Shown here piece by piece: positions 55,030-63,341 of a stretch of 64,000 nt of DNA (the first letter of the stretch is position 1; each line of letters opens with the position of its first letter). Location: contig NZ_JAYGIL010000003.1 of NCBI RefSeq assembly GCF_034931025.1, positions 310,001 through 374,000 on the forward strand, read 5' to 3'. A model generated the notes under the pieces. The model saw only the letters and a program-made list of their open reading frames with translations. It ran no database searches and was not told the DNA's origin. Source of the DNA: Arcicella gelida. Its GTDB lineage: Bacteria > Bacteroidota > Bacteroidia > Cytophagales > Spirosomataceae. Both the position numbers and the translations under genes were made by a program.

Positions 55030-55157
55030 CATATTGTTCGTGTAAAAATGTCTCGTAATCAGAATATCGGTTTAAAAAATCACTCAATCACTCATTCACA
55101 ACTCACAATTAAAAAAATCACTCATCATTCAGCATTCAAAACTCAACACTCAAAATC

Positions 55158-56309
55158 ATGTTAACGCATTTATTTAAACTCATCTGGAACAAAAAACGAC
55201 ACCATACTTTATTGATGGTAGAGATTTGGTTTTCCTTTCTGGTACTTTTTGGCGTAATGTCGCTGATAAGTTACAACTTCAAAAACTATTTAGAACCTAT
55301 CGGTTTTGAATACGAAAATGTTTGGGCTTTGGACTTGAACAAAAACCAAGATACCACAGCCATTGCTGAAAAATTAAATACCGTTTTTCAGAAAATTCAG
55401 TCATATCCAGAAGTAGAAGTAGTAACAAGAATGTCTAATAATTCCCCTTTTTCATTTACACATAGTAATGGAAATATTAGCTACCAAAAGAATACTATCC
55501 TTGCTGATTATTATGTAGCCGATGAAGATTTTACAAAGGCTTTGGGCATGAAAACAATAATGGGTCATTGGTTTAAAAAAGCTGATGCAGTAGCCAAATT
55601 CAAACCTGTGGTAATTAATAAAAAAGCACAAGAAGCTTTGTTTGGAGAAGTAAATCCGATTGGCAAAGTAATTGGAGACAATCAAAAAGTAGTAGGAGTC
55701 ATTGAAAACTTCAAAGCAAAAGGAGAATTTAGCGAAAATAGTCCTTGTATTTTTAATCTTGCTGATGATAAATATGAATATAATAAAGTACTGATAAAAG
55801 TAAAACCTGGCACAGATGCCAATTTTGAAGCAAAATTGACGAAAGACATCGGAGCTATCGCTAAAGATTGGACGACAGAAGTAAGTTACCTGACTGACCA
55901 ACGCCAAAATCAGCATAATTTTGCTTTAGTACCAGTCATTATTTTTATGATTATTACCGTATTTTTATTGGTGAATGTGGCAATGGGCTTATTTGGTATT
56001 TTGAATTTAAACATTGCCAAACGTCGTGAAGAAATCGGTGTACGTCGTGCAATGGGAGCAACCGCAGGCAATATCAAAATTCAGTTTGTGGGCGAAATGT
56101 GGGTAATCACTACTTTCGGTGTTCTTTTGGGTATTTTATTTGCGGTGCAAGTTCCCTTAATGCACATGTTCAATATAGAAAGCAGTATTTATTGGATGGC
56201 AATTGGACTTTCTATCGTAATTTTATACGGCATCGTAACGCTTTGTGCTTATCATCCAAGCAGACAAGCCGCCAACATTCAACCAGCTATGGCGTTGCAT
56301 GAACAATAG
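55158..56309 (+). CDS. ABC transporter permease (FtsX/MacB-type), second copy
   Basis: Permease of 383 residues, same layout as the first: N-terminal helix (16-38), periplasmic domain, three C-terminal helices, and coupling segment NIAKRREEIGVRRAMGATAGNIKIQFVGEM. It ends in QPAMALHEQ, the usual C-terminal pattern (PAMAL) of these proteins. Preceded by the REP island, and followed by repeated GGCTATAGGCT-type words (56310-56441). Confidence 0.93.
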   Translation: MLTHLFKLIWNKKRHHTLLMVEIWFSFLVLFGVMSLISYNFKNYLEPIGFEYENVWALDLNKNQDTTAIAEKLNTVFQKIQSYPEVEVVTRMSNNSPFSFTHSNGNISYQKNTILADYYVADEDFTKALGMKTIMGHWFKKADAVAKFKPVVINKKAQEALFGEVNPIGKVIGDNQKVVGVIENFKAKGEFSENSPCIFNLADDKYEYNKVLIKVKPGTDANFEAKLTKDIGAIAKDWTTEVSYLTDQRQNQHNFALVPVIIFMIITVFLLVNVAMGLFGILNLNIAKRREEIGVRRAMGATAGNIKIQFVGEMWVITTFGVLLGILFAVQVPLMHMFNIESSIYWMAIGLSIVILYGIVTLCAYHPSRQAANIQPAMALHEQ

Positions 56310-56441
56310 CCTTAGGCAATAGGCTTTAGGCTGTAAGCTTTTGAATGTACTTGTTTAAAGCTTATAGCCAACAGTCCTAAAGCAAAAAGACTGTAATAAC
56401 TTCCTGCCTATAGCTTACAGCCTATAGCCTAAAGCAAAAAA
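56310..56441. repeat. inverted repeats of TAGGCTGTAAGC-type words
   Basis: CAATAGGCTTTAGGCTGTAAGC (56317-56338) and GCTTACAGCCTATAGCCTAA near 56413-56434 are largely reverse complements; AAGCTTATAGCC lies between them. The whole gap before the regulator gene is made of such words. Confidence 0.7.
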
Positions 56442-56442
56442 A

Positions 56443-57813
56443 ATGAACAAAATCCTTATCATAGACGACGATTTTGCTGTGCAGACATCACTTTCGTTGA
56501 TGCTTCGGCAAGAAGGCTTTCAGGTGAAGACAACCTCTTCACCTGTTTTGGCGATGGATGTTATCGAAGAGTTTCAACCTCATTTAATTATACTTGACCT
56601 TAATTTTTCGATTGAAACTTCGGGCGATGAAGGCATAAAAGCCTTGAAAATCATTTGTCATACTTTCCCAAATATTGCTGTGATTTTACTAACAGGTTGG
56701 GGAACAATCAATTTGGCGGTGGAAGGAATGAAATTAGGAGCTAAAGATTTTGTGACTAAACCTTGGCAAAACGATTATATCATCCAGTCGGTTAATACGA
56801 TTCTGAATCTTTCTCAGCAAAAAGTACAATCGCTCAATCGTAAAAAATTAGACCAACAATATCAGTTTGAGCACATCGTGGGCGATGACCCAAAGCTCTT
56901 AGAAATCCTTGAAACAATTGGCAGAGTAGGTATTACAGATGCCCCCATATTGATAACAGGCGAAAGCGGCACAGGTAAAGAACTGATTGCAGAAGCCATA
57001 CACCAAAATAGTAAAAGAAGAACTAAGCCATTTATTAAAGTAAATCTAGGAGGTGTTTCAGCTAGTTTGTTTGAAAGTGAATTGTTTGGACATTTACGTG
57101 GAGCATTTACAGATGCAAAATCGGACAGAATTGGGCGTTTTGAATTGGCAAATAAAGGAACAATCTTTTTAGATGAAATTGGTGATTTAGATTTGTCGAG
57201 CCAAGTGAAACTATTGCGAGTTTTACAAGACAGAACTTTTGAACCACTGGGAAGTAGCAAAAGTAAAACGGTTGATGTAAGAGTAATTTGTGCGACGAAC
57301 CGTAATTTGGAAGAAATGGTAGCGAACAATACTTTTAGGGAAGATTTGTTTTACAGAATCAATCTGATTTCGGTAAAATTGCCCGCTTTGCGTGAAAGAC
57401 CCGAAGATATTGCAGCCTTGGCGATTTACTTTGCCAATAATTTGAAAACCATTTACGAGCGTCCGAATTTGAGTATTAGCCCGAAAGCAATCAATTGGCT
57501 TAAAACTTTAGCTTTACCTGGCAATATCAGACAACTGAAAAATTTGGTAGAAAAAACCATTTTATTAACACCAACAGATGAATTAACGATTGAAGATTTT
57601 CAAAAAAATATCTCCATCAATACTTCACAAACTAACAAAAATACTTTGCCAGAAGTAGGCACAATGACTTTGGATGAAATGGAATTATTGATGATTCAAC
57701 GAGCAATGGCTTTTCATCAAAACAAAATTTCAAAAGTCGCTCGTTCGCTCGGCATCACTCGCTTTGCTTTGTATAGAAGATTGGAGAAGTTTAATATACC
57801 TTTTGTGGAGTGA
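56443..57813 (+). CDS. NtrC-type sigma-54 response regulator
   Basis: Regulator of 456 residues with receiver (phospho-Asp52, DLNF), AAA+ sigma-54 activator domain and a Fis-type HTH at the C-terminus (KISKVARSLGITRFALYRRLEKF). AAA+ motifs: Walker A GESGTGKE, Walker B GTIFLDEIGDL. The sigma-54 contact loop reads GAFTDA (220-225) rather than GAFTGA. It is followed by its kinase at 57895 and preceded by the efflux genes, so it probably controls them from the phased sites at 49.7-50.0 kb. That link is inference. Confidence 0.94.
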   Translation: MNKILIIDDDFAVQTSLSLMLRQEGFQVKTTSSPVLAMDVIEEFQPHLIILDLNFSIETSGDEGIKALKIICHTFPNIAVILLTGWGTINLAVEGMKLGAKDFVTKPWQNDYIIQSVNTILNLSQQKVQSLNRKKLDQQYQFEHIVGDDPKLLEILETIGRVGITDAPILITGESGTGKELIAEAIHQNSKRRTKPFIKVNLGGVSASLFESELFGHLRGAFTDAKSDRIGRFELANKGTIFLDEIGDLDLSSQVKLLRVLQDRTFEPLGSSKSKTVDVRVICATNRNLEEMVANNTFREDLFYRINLISVKLPALRERPEDIAALAIYFANNLKTIYERPNLSISPKAINWLKTLALPGNIRQLKNLVEKTILLTPTDELTIEDFQKNISINTSQTNKNTLPEVGTMTLDEMELLMIQRAMAFHQNKISKVARSLGITRFALYRRLEKFNIPFVE

Positions 57814-57862
57814 TGAGTTTTGAGTAAAATTTCAAAGTATAAAAAAGAGTACTCACATCTTC

Positions 57863-57900
57863 TTTCATTAGAGTGCGACTTTAGTCGCACTCTAATGAAA
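57863..57900. repeat. 18-bp perfect hairpin between regulator and kinase genes
   Basis: Arms 57863-57880 and 57883-57900, two-base loop, stem containing GAGTGCGACT. The ATG at 57895 lies inside the right arm. In mRNA it would hide that start codon, or serve as a processing or REP-like element. Confidence 0.8.
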
Positions 57901-59262
57901 GAATTCAAGATAGATATTAAAACAATATTCACCAAAAATACTCCTCATTCAAAACTCATCATTCAAAACTCAAAAGCCTTGTCCCTAAAAGCCAAATATA
58001 TTCTTTTCGTTACGCTCATTCATGCCGTGATTATCTTTTTAACTTTTCGGCTTTTGAATGAAAATAAGCTCTATTTTATCCTTTCTGAAATCTTGGTTTT
58101 GGCTTCGATTGCGATTGCCATCAAGTTATACCAAGATTTCATACAGCCTTTAAAATTCTTGTTGATGGGGGCAGAAGCGATAAAAGACCAAGATTTTTCT
58201 GTAAAATTCAGAAAAGTTGGTAAACAAGAAATGGATGAATTAATAGAAGTATATAATGCCATGATTGACCAACTTCGCAACGAACGCCTGCAAGCAATGG
58301 AACAACATTTCTTTCTGGAAAAACTCATTCAGGCTTCTCCGATTGCCATTGTGATTTTGGATTTTGATGGAAATATTACTAAAGCTAATCCTCAAGCCCA
58401 AGCACTTTTTAGTTTGCCAGAATACTCATCGAGTACTTTGTCATTAAGTCAAATTCAACACCCAATTATTCCATATTTGATTTTATTAGAAAACCGAGAA
58501 GCTAAAACTATTCAATTAAATGGTTTGAGTACTTATAAAATTCAACGTTCATTTTTTATGGACAGAGGTTTTGCTCGCCCTTTTTTGCTGATTGAAGAAC
58601 TTACCAATGAAATCTGGGCAACTGAAAAGAAAGCCTACGGAAAAGTAATCCGCATGATGGCACATGAAGTAAATAATTCTATTGGGGCGGTGAATTCTAT
58701 TTTAGAAGTAACTAAAAAATTTATTGAAGACGACGATTTATCCAACGCTCTAAAAGTAGCTACCGAACGTAACGACCGATTGAACCTTTTTATGAGGCGT
58801 TTTGCCGATATTGTGCGTTTGCCTTTGCCCAATAAAGAAATCAAAAGTATGAGTAATGTCGTTAAAAATGTAGTTGAACTGATGCGTTTACAAATGGAAC
58901 AAAAAGGCATTTCATTACAAACAGCATATCAAGAAAACACCAATCAAGCAAGTTTTGACGTTGGACAAATTGAACAAGTATTAGTGAATATTTTGAAAAA
59001 TGCCATTGAAGCTTGTGATGGAAATACAGAGAAAATAATACAAGTAAGCGTTACAAATACACAAATCATCATCGGTAATAATGGAAAACCTATTCCAGAA
59101 GCAATTGAAAAACAATTATTTACACCATTTTTTAGTGATAAACCAGAAGGACAAGGAATTGGATTAATGCTTTGTAGAGAAATTTTAAATAATCATGGGT
59201 TTGCGTTTTCTTTACAAACGAATAAAGAAAGCATTACAGAATTTATCATAGATTTTGTTTAG
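57895..59262 (+). CDS. sensor histidine kinase partner of the NtrC-type regulator
   Basis: Kinase of 455 residues from the ATG at 57895 (480 if the TTG at 57820 is used, 427 if the TTG at 57979 is used; the true start is unclear). Two membrane helices (about 35-80), HAMP-like segment (PLKFLLMGAEAIKDQDFSVKFR), PAS-like domain (LIQASPIAIVILDFDGNITKANPQA), H-box MMAHEVNNSIGAVNSIL, N-box ILKNAIEAC, G1 IGNNGKPIP and G2 GQGIGLMLC. The HEVNNS H-box is of the NtrB class. The first 30 codons overlap an intergenic-type repeat, see findings. Confidence 0.9.
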   Translation: MKEFKIDIKTIFTKNTPHSKLIIQNSKALSLKAKYILFVTLIHAVIIFLTFRLLNENKLYFILSEILVLASIAIAIKLYQDFIQPLKFLLMGAEAIKDQDFSVKFRKVGKQEMDELIEVYNAMIDQLRNERLQAMEQHFFLEKLIQASPIAIVILDFDGNITKANPQAQALFSLPEYSSSTLSLSQIQHPIIPYLILLENREAKTIQLNGLSTYKIQRSFFMDRGFARPFLLIEELTNEIWATEKKAYGKVIRMMAHEVNNSIGAVNSILEVTKKFIEDDDLSNALKVATERNDRLNLFMRRFADIVRLPLPNKEIKSMSNVVKNVVELMRLQMEQKGISLQTAYQENTNQASFDVGQIEQVLVNILKNAIEACDGNTEKIIQVSVTNTQIIIGNNGKPIPEAIEKQLFTPFFSDKPEGQGIGLMLCREILNNHGFAFSLQTNKESITEFIIDFV

Positions 59263-59283
59263 AAGAAAGAATTAATAAAAAAC

Positions 59284-59320
59284 AAAAGAGGTCAAAATCA
59301 TCATGATTTTGACCTCTTTA
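59284..59320. terminator. bidirectional terminator between kinase and icd
   Basis: Sixteen-bp perfect stem (59285-59300 with 59304-59319), three-base loop, A and T runs on the flanks. Confidence 0.9.
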
Positions 59321-59340
59321 ATATTAAAGAAAAACGAAAA

Positions 59341-60573
59341 CTATTTCGTTAAAGCAGCTTTAAGATTTTCATCTAATGCCGCTAAGAATTCTTCAGTATA
59401 TAAATAATGCTCGCCATGATTTACTTTATTTCCGTAAATACAAACAGCTAAATCTTTAGTCATTTTACCAGATTCAACAGTTTCAACACAAACTTGTTCT
59501 AAAGTTTGGCAGAAATTGATTAACTCTTGGTTGTCATCTAATTTACCACGGAATTCTAACCCACGAGTCCAAGCGAAAATAGAAGCGATTGGGTTAGTAG
59601 AAGTTGGTTTTCCTTTTTGGTGGTCACGGTAATGACGAGTAACTGTTCCGTGTGCTGCTTCAGCTTCCATTGTTTGTCCGTCTGGAGTAATCAATACTGA
59701 AGTCATCAAACCTAATGAACCGAAACCTTGTGCAACTGTGTCAGACTGAACGTCTCCATCATAGTTTTTACAAGCCCAAACGAAATTACCATTCCATTTC
59801 AAAGCAGAAGCCACCATGTCATCAATCAAACGGTGTTCGTAAACAATTCCTTTTTCAGCGAATGCTGCTTTGTAATCTGCTTGATAGATTTCTTCAAAAA
59901 TATCTTTGAAACGGCCATCATATTTTTTCAAGATGGTGTTTTTAGTTGATAAGTATAAAGGCCATCCTTTGCTTAAAGCCATGTTGAAACATGAGTGAGC
60001 AAATCCACGGATAGACTCGTCAGTGTTGTACATTGTTAAAGCAACACCGTCGTTTTTGAAATTGAATACTTCAAAAGTTTGAGCTTCCGAACCATCTTCT
60101 GGAGTGAAAGTAACTGTTAATTTACCTTTTCCTTTTGTAACGAAGTCAGTAGCACGGTATTGGTCACCAAAAGCGTGACGACCAATCATGATTGGAGCTG
60201 TCCAGTTTGGTACTAATCTTGGAACATTAGAACAAACGATTGGCTCACGGAAAACAGTACCATCCAAGATGTTACGAATTGTTCCGTTTGGCGATTTCCA
60301 CATTTGTTTCAAGCCGAACTCCTCAACACGTTGTTCGTCTGGCGTGATTGTAGCACATTTGATACCAACGCCGTATTGTTTGATAGCATTTGCAGCATCA
60401 ATTGTTACTTGGTCGTTAGTTTCGTCACGGTATTCCATTCCTAAATCGTAGTATTTAATATCTACATCTAAGTAAGGAGTAATCAATTTATCCTTAATGA
60501 ATTTCCAGATAATTCGAGTCATTTCGTCGCCATCTAATTCAACGACAGGGTTCGCAACTTTAATTTTTTCCAT
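59341..60573 (-). CDS. icd: NADP-dependent isocitrate dehydrogenase
   Basis: TCA-cycle enzyme of 410 residues, oxidising isocitrate to 2-oxoglutarate with NADP. It belongs to the eukaryote-like homodimeric type (IDH1 class): VVELDGDEMTRIIWKFIKDKLI, CATITPDEQRVEEFGLKQMWKSPNGTIRN, GRHAFGDQYRATDF and TSVLITPDG..MEAEAAHGTVTRHYRDHQKG, with isocitrate-binding Ser/Asn in KSPNGTIRN. It stands alone between terminator and promoter. Confidence 0.96.
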   Translation of the reverse strand: MEKIKVANPVVELDGDEMTRIIWKFIKDKLITPYLDVDIKYYDLGMEYRDETNDQVTIDAANAIKQYGVGIKCATITPDEQRVEEFGLKQMWKSPNGTIRNILDGTVFREPIVCSNVPRLVPNWTAPIMIGRHAFGDQYRATDFVTKGKGKLTVTFTPEDGSEAQTFEVFNFKNDGVALTMYNTDESIRGFAHSCFNMALSKGWPLYLSTKNTILKKYDGRFKDIFEEIYQADYKAAFAEKGIVYEHRLIDDMVASALKWNGNFVWACKNYDGDVQSDTVAQGFGSLGLMTSVLITPDGQTMEAEAAHGTVTRHYRDHQKGKPTSTNPIASIFAWTRGLEFRGKLDDNQELINFCQTLEQVCVETVESGKMTKDLAVCIYGNKVNHGEHYLYTEEFLAALDENLKAALTK

Positions 60574-60655
60574 TGTGAAATATGCTAATTGGGAATTTTG
60601 AATTTTAATTGATTGAATTAATTCAAATTTCTTTTATTAAAGAATTATTTTGGGG

Positions 60656-60663
60656 CAAAGGTA
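60656..60663 (-). promoter_or_regulatory. candidate -7 promoter element of icd
   Basis: On the minus strand TACCTTTG matches TAnnTTTG, about 83-90 bp upstream of the icd ATG. No clear -33 element. The rest of the 375-bp gap 60574-60948 shows nothing else nameable. Confidence 0.4.
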
Positions 60664-60948
60664 ATCAATGTATTAATACGGAATGTGTTTTGTTTATCTA
60701 AATTCTATATAGATTCATTCGTGCTTGAAAAAAATACAATTTTTAGTGCCTGAAAATAAAAATATTGAAAATCAGGCTTGATAAGAAACCAAGATTTAAT
60801 TTTTAACTGAAAATGTCATTTTAACTAAAATAGTAACAAATCCTTTGAATATAATAAGAATTAATCTACTTACTTTGTATTCTGTTTGAAGGAGAATAAT
60901 GCTAAAAGTGAAGTATTTACCCCAAAATGATATTAATTAATTTTATTT

Positions 60949-61365
60949 GTGGAAATCAAAAAGATAAGTCCTGAAGATACTTGGTCAATTCGCCAAAGTG
61001 TAATGTGGCCCGACAAACCACTTACTTATGTACAATTAGCCGAAGATGAAAATGGTTTACATTATGGAGTATTCGAAAATGACGAATTACTTTCAGTTAT
61101 ATCCTTATTTATGGAAAATGACAATGCACAATTTAGAAAATTTGCCACACAAGTAATTCATCAAGGAAAAGGGCGTGGTTCGGCTTTACTTAATTTCTTG
61201 ATTCACGAATGTGAAAAACAACATATAAAAAATCTTTGGTGTAATGCCAGAACAACTGCTTATCCTTTTTATCAAAAATTTGGTTTTGAAATTGTGTCAG
61301 AAACTTGGACAAAAGATGGAATCGAGTTTGTGAAAATGAGTAAAACATTCAAAACCCAGATTTAA
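60949..61365 (+). CDS. GNAT family N-acetyltransferase, small
   Basis: Acetyltransferase of 138 residues starting at a GTG (60949): MEIKKISPEDTWSIRQSVMWPDKPL. Acetyl-CoA motif A is VIHQGKGRGSALLNFLIHE, followed by NARTTAYPFYQKFGFEIVSE. No upstream ATG keeps this N-terminus, so GTG is the start. The substrate is unknown. 12 bp upstream of purU, so probably co-transcribed. Confidence 0.87.
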   Translation: MEIKKISPEDTWSIRQSVMWPDKPLTYVQLAEDENGLHYGVFENDELLSVISLFMENDNAQFRKFATQVIHQGKGRGSALLNFLIHECEKQHIKNLWCNARTTAYPFYQKFGFEIVSETWTKDGIEFVKMSKTFKTQI

Positions 61366-61377
61366 TATTCATTAAAA

Positions 61378-62214
61378 ATGACTGATTATATATTAAGAAT
61401 AGATTGTCCTGACGAAAAAGGACTTGTCCATAAAATTACTGGAGTACTTTTTTTCAACAATCTCAATATTGAACGTACCGACGAATTTGTAGATATAGAC
61501 AACAATCTTTTTTTCATGCGAGTAGCTTTTTCAGGAGATTGTGAACCTGAAAGAATTGAAGATGGCTTAAGAGGAATTTTACCCAATTCTGCCAATATCG
61601 ACCTTTCGACCAAGCAAGTAAAAGATGTTGTGGTGTTGGTAACGAAAGAACATCATTGTTTGTCTGATTTATTGATTCGTAATGAATTTAAGGATTTGCC
61701 TTTCAATATTTTAGCTGTTGTCGGTAATCACGAAGTACTGCGTCCGCTTACTGAAAAGTTTAATATTCCTTTTCATTACATTCCTGCCGAAGGCATTACT
61801 CGTATAGAGCATGAAAAGAAAATAGAAGAATTGGTGAAAAGTTATTCGCCCGATTATTTGATATTGGCGAAATTTATGCGAATTCTTACCCCAGAATTTA
61901 CCGAGAAGTTTAGCAAGAAAGTAGTCAATATTCATCACTCGTTTTTACCAGCTTTTATTGGTGCAAATCCTTACAAACAAGCTTATCAACGAGGCGTGAA
62001 AATTATTGGAGCTACAGCACATTTTGTAACGGATGATTTGGATGAAGGTCCAATTATTTTCCAAGATATTACTCGGGTAAATCATACCAAAAATGCTTTA
62101 GAAATGGCTCAGGCAGGACGTGACGTAGAGAAAATCGTATTGGCAAAAGCCCTAAAATTAGTCTTTGAAGATAGAGTGTTTATTCACGGAAACAAGACGA
62201 TTATTTTTGAATAA
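61378..62214 (+). CDS. purU: formyltetrahydrofolate deformylase
   Basis: Hydrolase of 278 residues releasing formate from 10-formyl-THF, feeding PurT and balancing the one-carbon pool. N-terminal ACT domain (1-80: YILRIDCPDEKGLVHKITGVLFFNNLNIER), then formyltransferase fold with VVGNHEVLRPL, LAKFMRILTPEF and catalytic NIHHSFLPAFIGANPYKQAYQRG and DEGPIIFQD. Length normal. Next to folA, both acting on folates. Confidence 0.95.
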   Translation: MTDYILRIDCPDEKGLVHKITGVLFFNNLNIERTDEFVDIDNNLFFMRVAFSGDCEPERIEDGLRGILPNSANIDLSTKQVKDVVVLVTKEHHCLSDLLIRNEFKDLPFNILAVVGNHEVLRPLTEKFNIPFHYIPAEGITRIEHEKKIEELVKSYSPDYLILAKFMRILTPEFTEKFSKKVVNIHHSFLPAFIGANPYKQAYQRGVKIIGATAHFVTDDLDEGPIIFQDITRVNHTKNALEMAQAGRDVEKIVLAKALKLVFEDRVFIHGNKTIIFE

Positions 62215-62231
62215 AAATAAATAAAACTACT

Positions 62232-62720
62232 TTGAAATTATCAATCATCGTTGCCGTTGCAGAAAATGGCGTTATCGGACATAATAATCAGTTGATTTGG
62301 CATTTGCCAGAAGATTTAAAAATGTTTAAAAGACTTACTTCGGGGCATCCGATTATTATGGGTCGTAAAACTTTTGAATCTATCGGAAAGCCTTTGCCGA
62401 ACCGTACTTCAATTATTATTACAAAAAATCCTGAATTTCAAATTGAAGGTTGCATTACGGTTCATTCTTTGGAAGAAGCCATCGAAGCAGCCAACGAAAT
62501 AGAAGAAAACGAGGCTTTTATTATTGGTGGAGCAGAAATTTATCGCTTGGCTTTGCCTTTTGCAGATACGATTTACTTAACAGAAGTACATCATGTCTTT
62601 GAAGGCGATACTTTTTTCCCAGCAATTGATAAAGACCTTTGGGAAGAAGTAAACCGAACCGACCACGACACAGACGAAAAACATTTATACAAATACTCTT
62701 TTGTGGAATTGGAGAAATAA
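62232..62720 (+). CDS. folA: dihydrofolate reductase
   Basis: Reductase of 162 residues giving tetrahydrofolate with NADPH. Motifs: SIIVAVAENGVIGHNNQLIWHLPEDLKMFKRLT (Asp in the LPED active site), PIIMGRKTFESIGKPLPNRTSIIIT, and AFIIGGAEIYRLALPFADTIYLTEVHH. Starts at a TTG (62232), because an in-frame ATG does not exist near the conserved N-terminus. 17 bp behind purU. Confidence 0.95.
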   Translation: MKLSIIVAVAENGVIGHNNQLIWHLPEDLKMFKRLTSGHPIIMGRKTFESIGKPLPNRTSIIITKNPEFQIEGCITVHSLEEAIEAANEIEENEAFIIGGAEIYRLALPFADTIYLTEVHHVFEGDTFFPAIDKDLWEEVNRTDHDTDEKHLYKYSFVELEK

Positions 62721-62801
62721 GTAAACTGAATTTGAAAATTTGAAGGTGTGCTGATTTGAAGATTGTTTTAATCAGTAATATTAAAAATCAAACTAATAAT
62801 T

Positions 62802-62866
62802 TGTAGCGGCAAACCCTTGCGGTTGCCGTTTTAGATAAGGTAACCGCAAGGGTTACCTCTAACATG
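62802..62866. repeat. pair of REP hairpins, family 2 (CCCTTGCGG subtype)
   Basis: GTAGCGGCAAACCCTTGCGG (62803-62822) followed by its inverted partner GGTAACCGCAAGGGTTACC (62839-62857). It fills part of the 210-bp gap between folA and moaE. Confidence 0.85.
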
Positions 62867-62930
62867 TTTAGTCTAATGAGTATTATTAAATGACGCTAAA
62901 CTTTGCATCAATTCACAATTCTTAATTAAA

Positions 62931-63341
62931 ATGATACAAATAGCCGACAAAGCCATTGATATTCAAGCTTGCATTGATGCCGCACAGTCTGACCGTGCGG
63001 GAGCTGTGGATGTATTTATCGGAACAGTCAGAAATCATAATAAACAAAAAGAAGTTGTTCGACTCATTTTTGAAACCTATGATACGATGGCAGTCAAAAA
63101 AATGCAAGAACTTGCCGACCAAGCTTGTGAAAAATGGGAAATCGAAAAAGTAGTAATGGTTCATCGCAAAGGAGTATTAGAAATCGGTGATGTAGCCGTA
63201 GTAATTGCCGTTTCTACGCCACATCGTAAAGCATCATTCGAGGCTTGTCAGTGGTTAATTGATACTTTAAAGCAAGTAGTACCCATCTGGAAAAGAGAGG
63301 TTTATGAAAATGGTGAAGAATGGTTAGAAGCCCATCCTTAA
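62931..63341 (+). CDS. moaE: molybdopterin synthase catalytic subunit
   Basis: Enzyme of 136 residues that, with MoaD, adds sulfur to precursor Z to make molybdopterin. Motifs: GAVDVFIGTVRNHNKQKEV, LIFETYDTMAVKKMQELA, VVMVHRKGVLEIGDVAVVIAVSTPHRKASFEACQW, VPIWKREVYENGEEW (catalytic Lys in KRE). No other molybdenum gene is in the window. Its stop abuts the stop of the convergent acyltransferase with no gap. Confidence 0.95.
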   Translation: MIQIADKAIDIQACIDAAQSDRAGAVDVFIGTVRNHNKQKEVVRLIFETYDTMAVKKMQELADQACEKWEIEKVVMVHRKGVLEIGDVAVVIAVSTPHRKASFEACQWLIDTLKQVVPIWKREVYENGEEWLEAHP

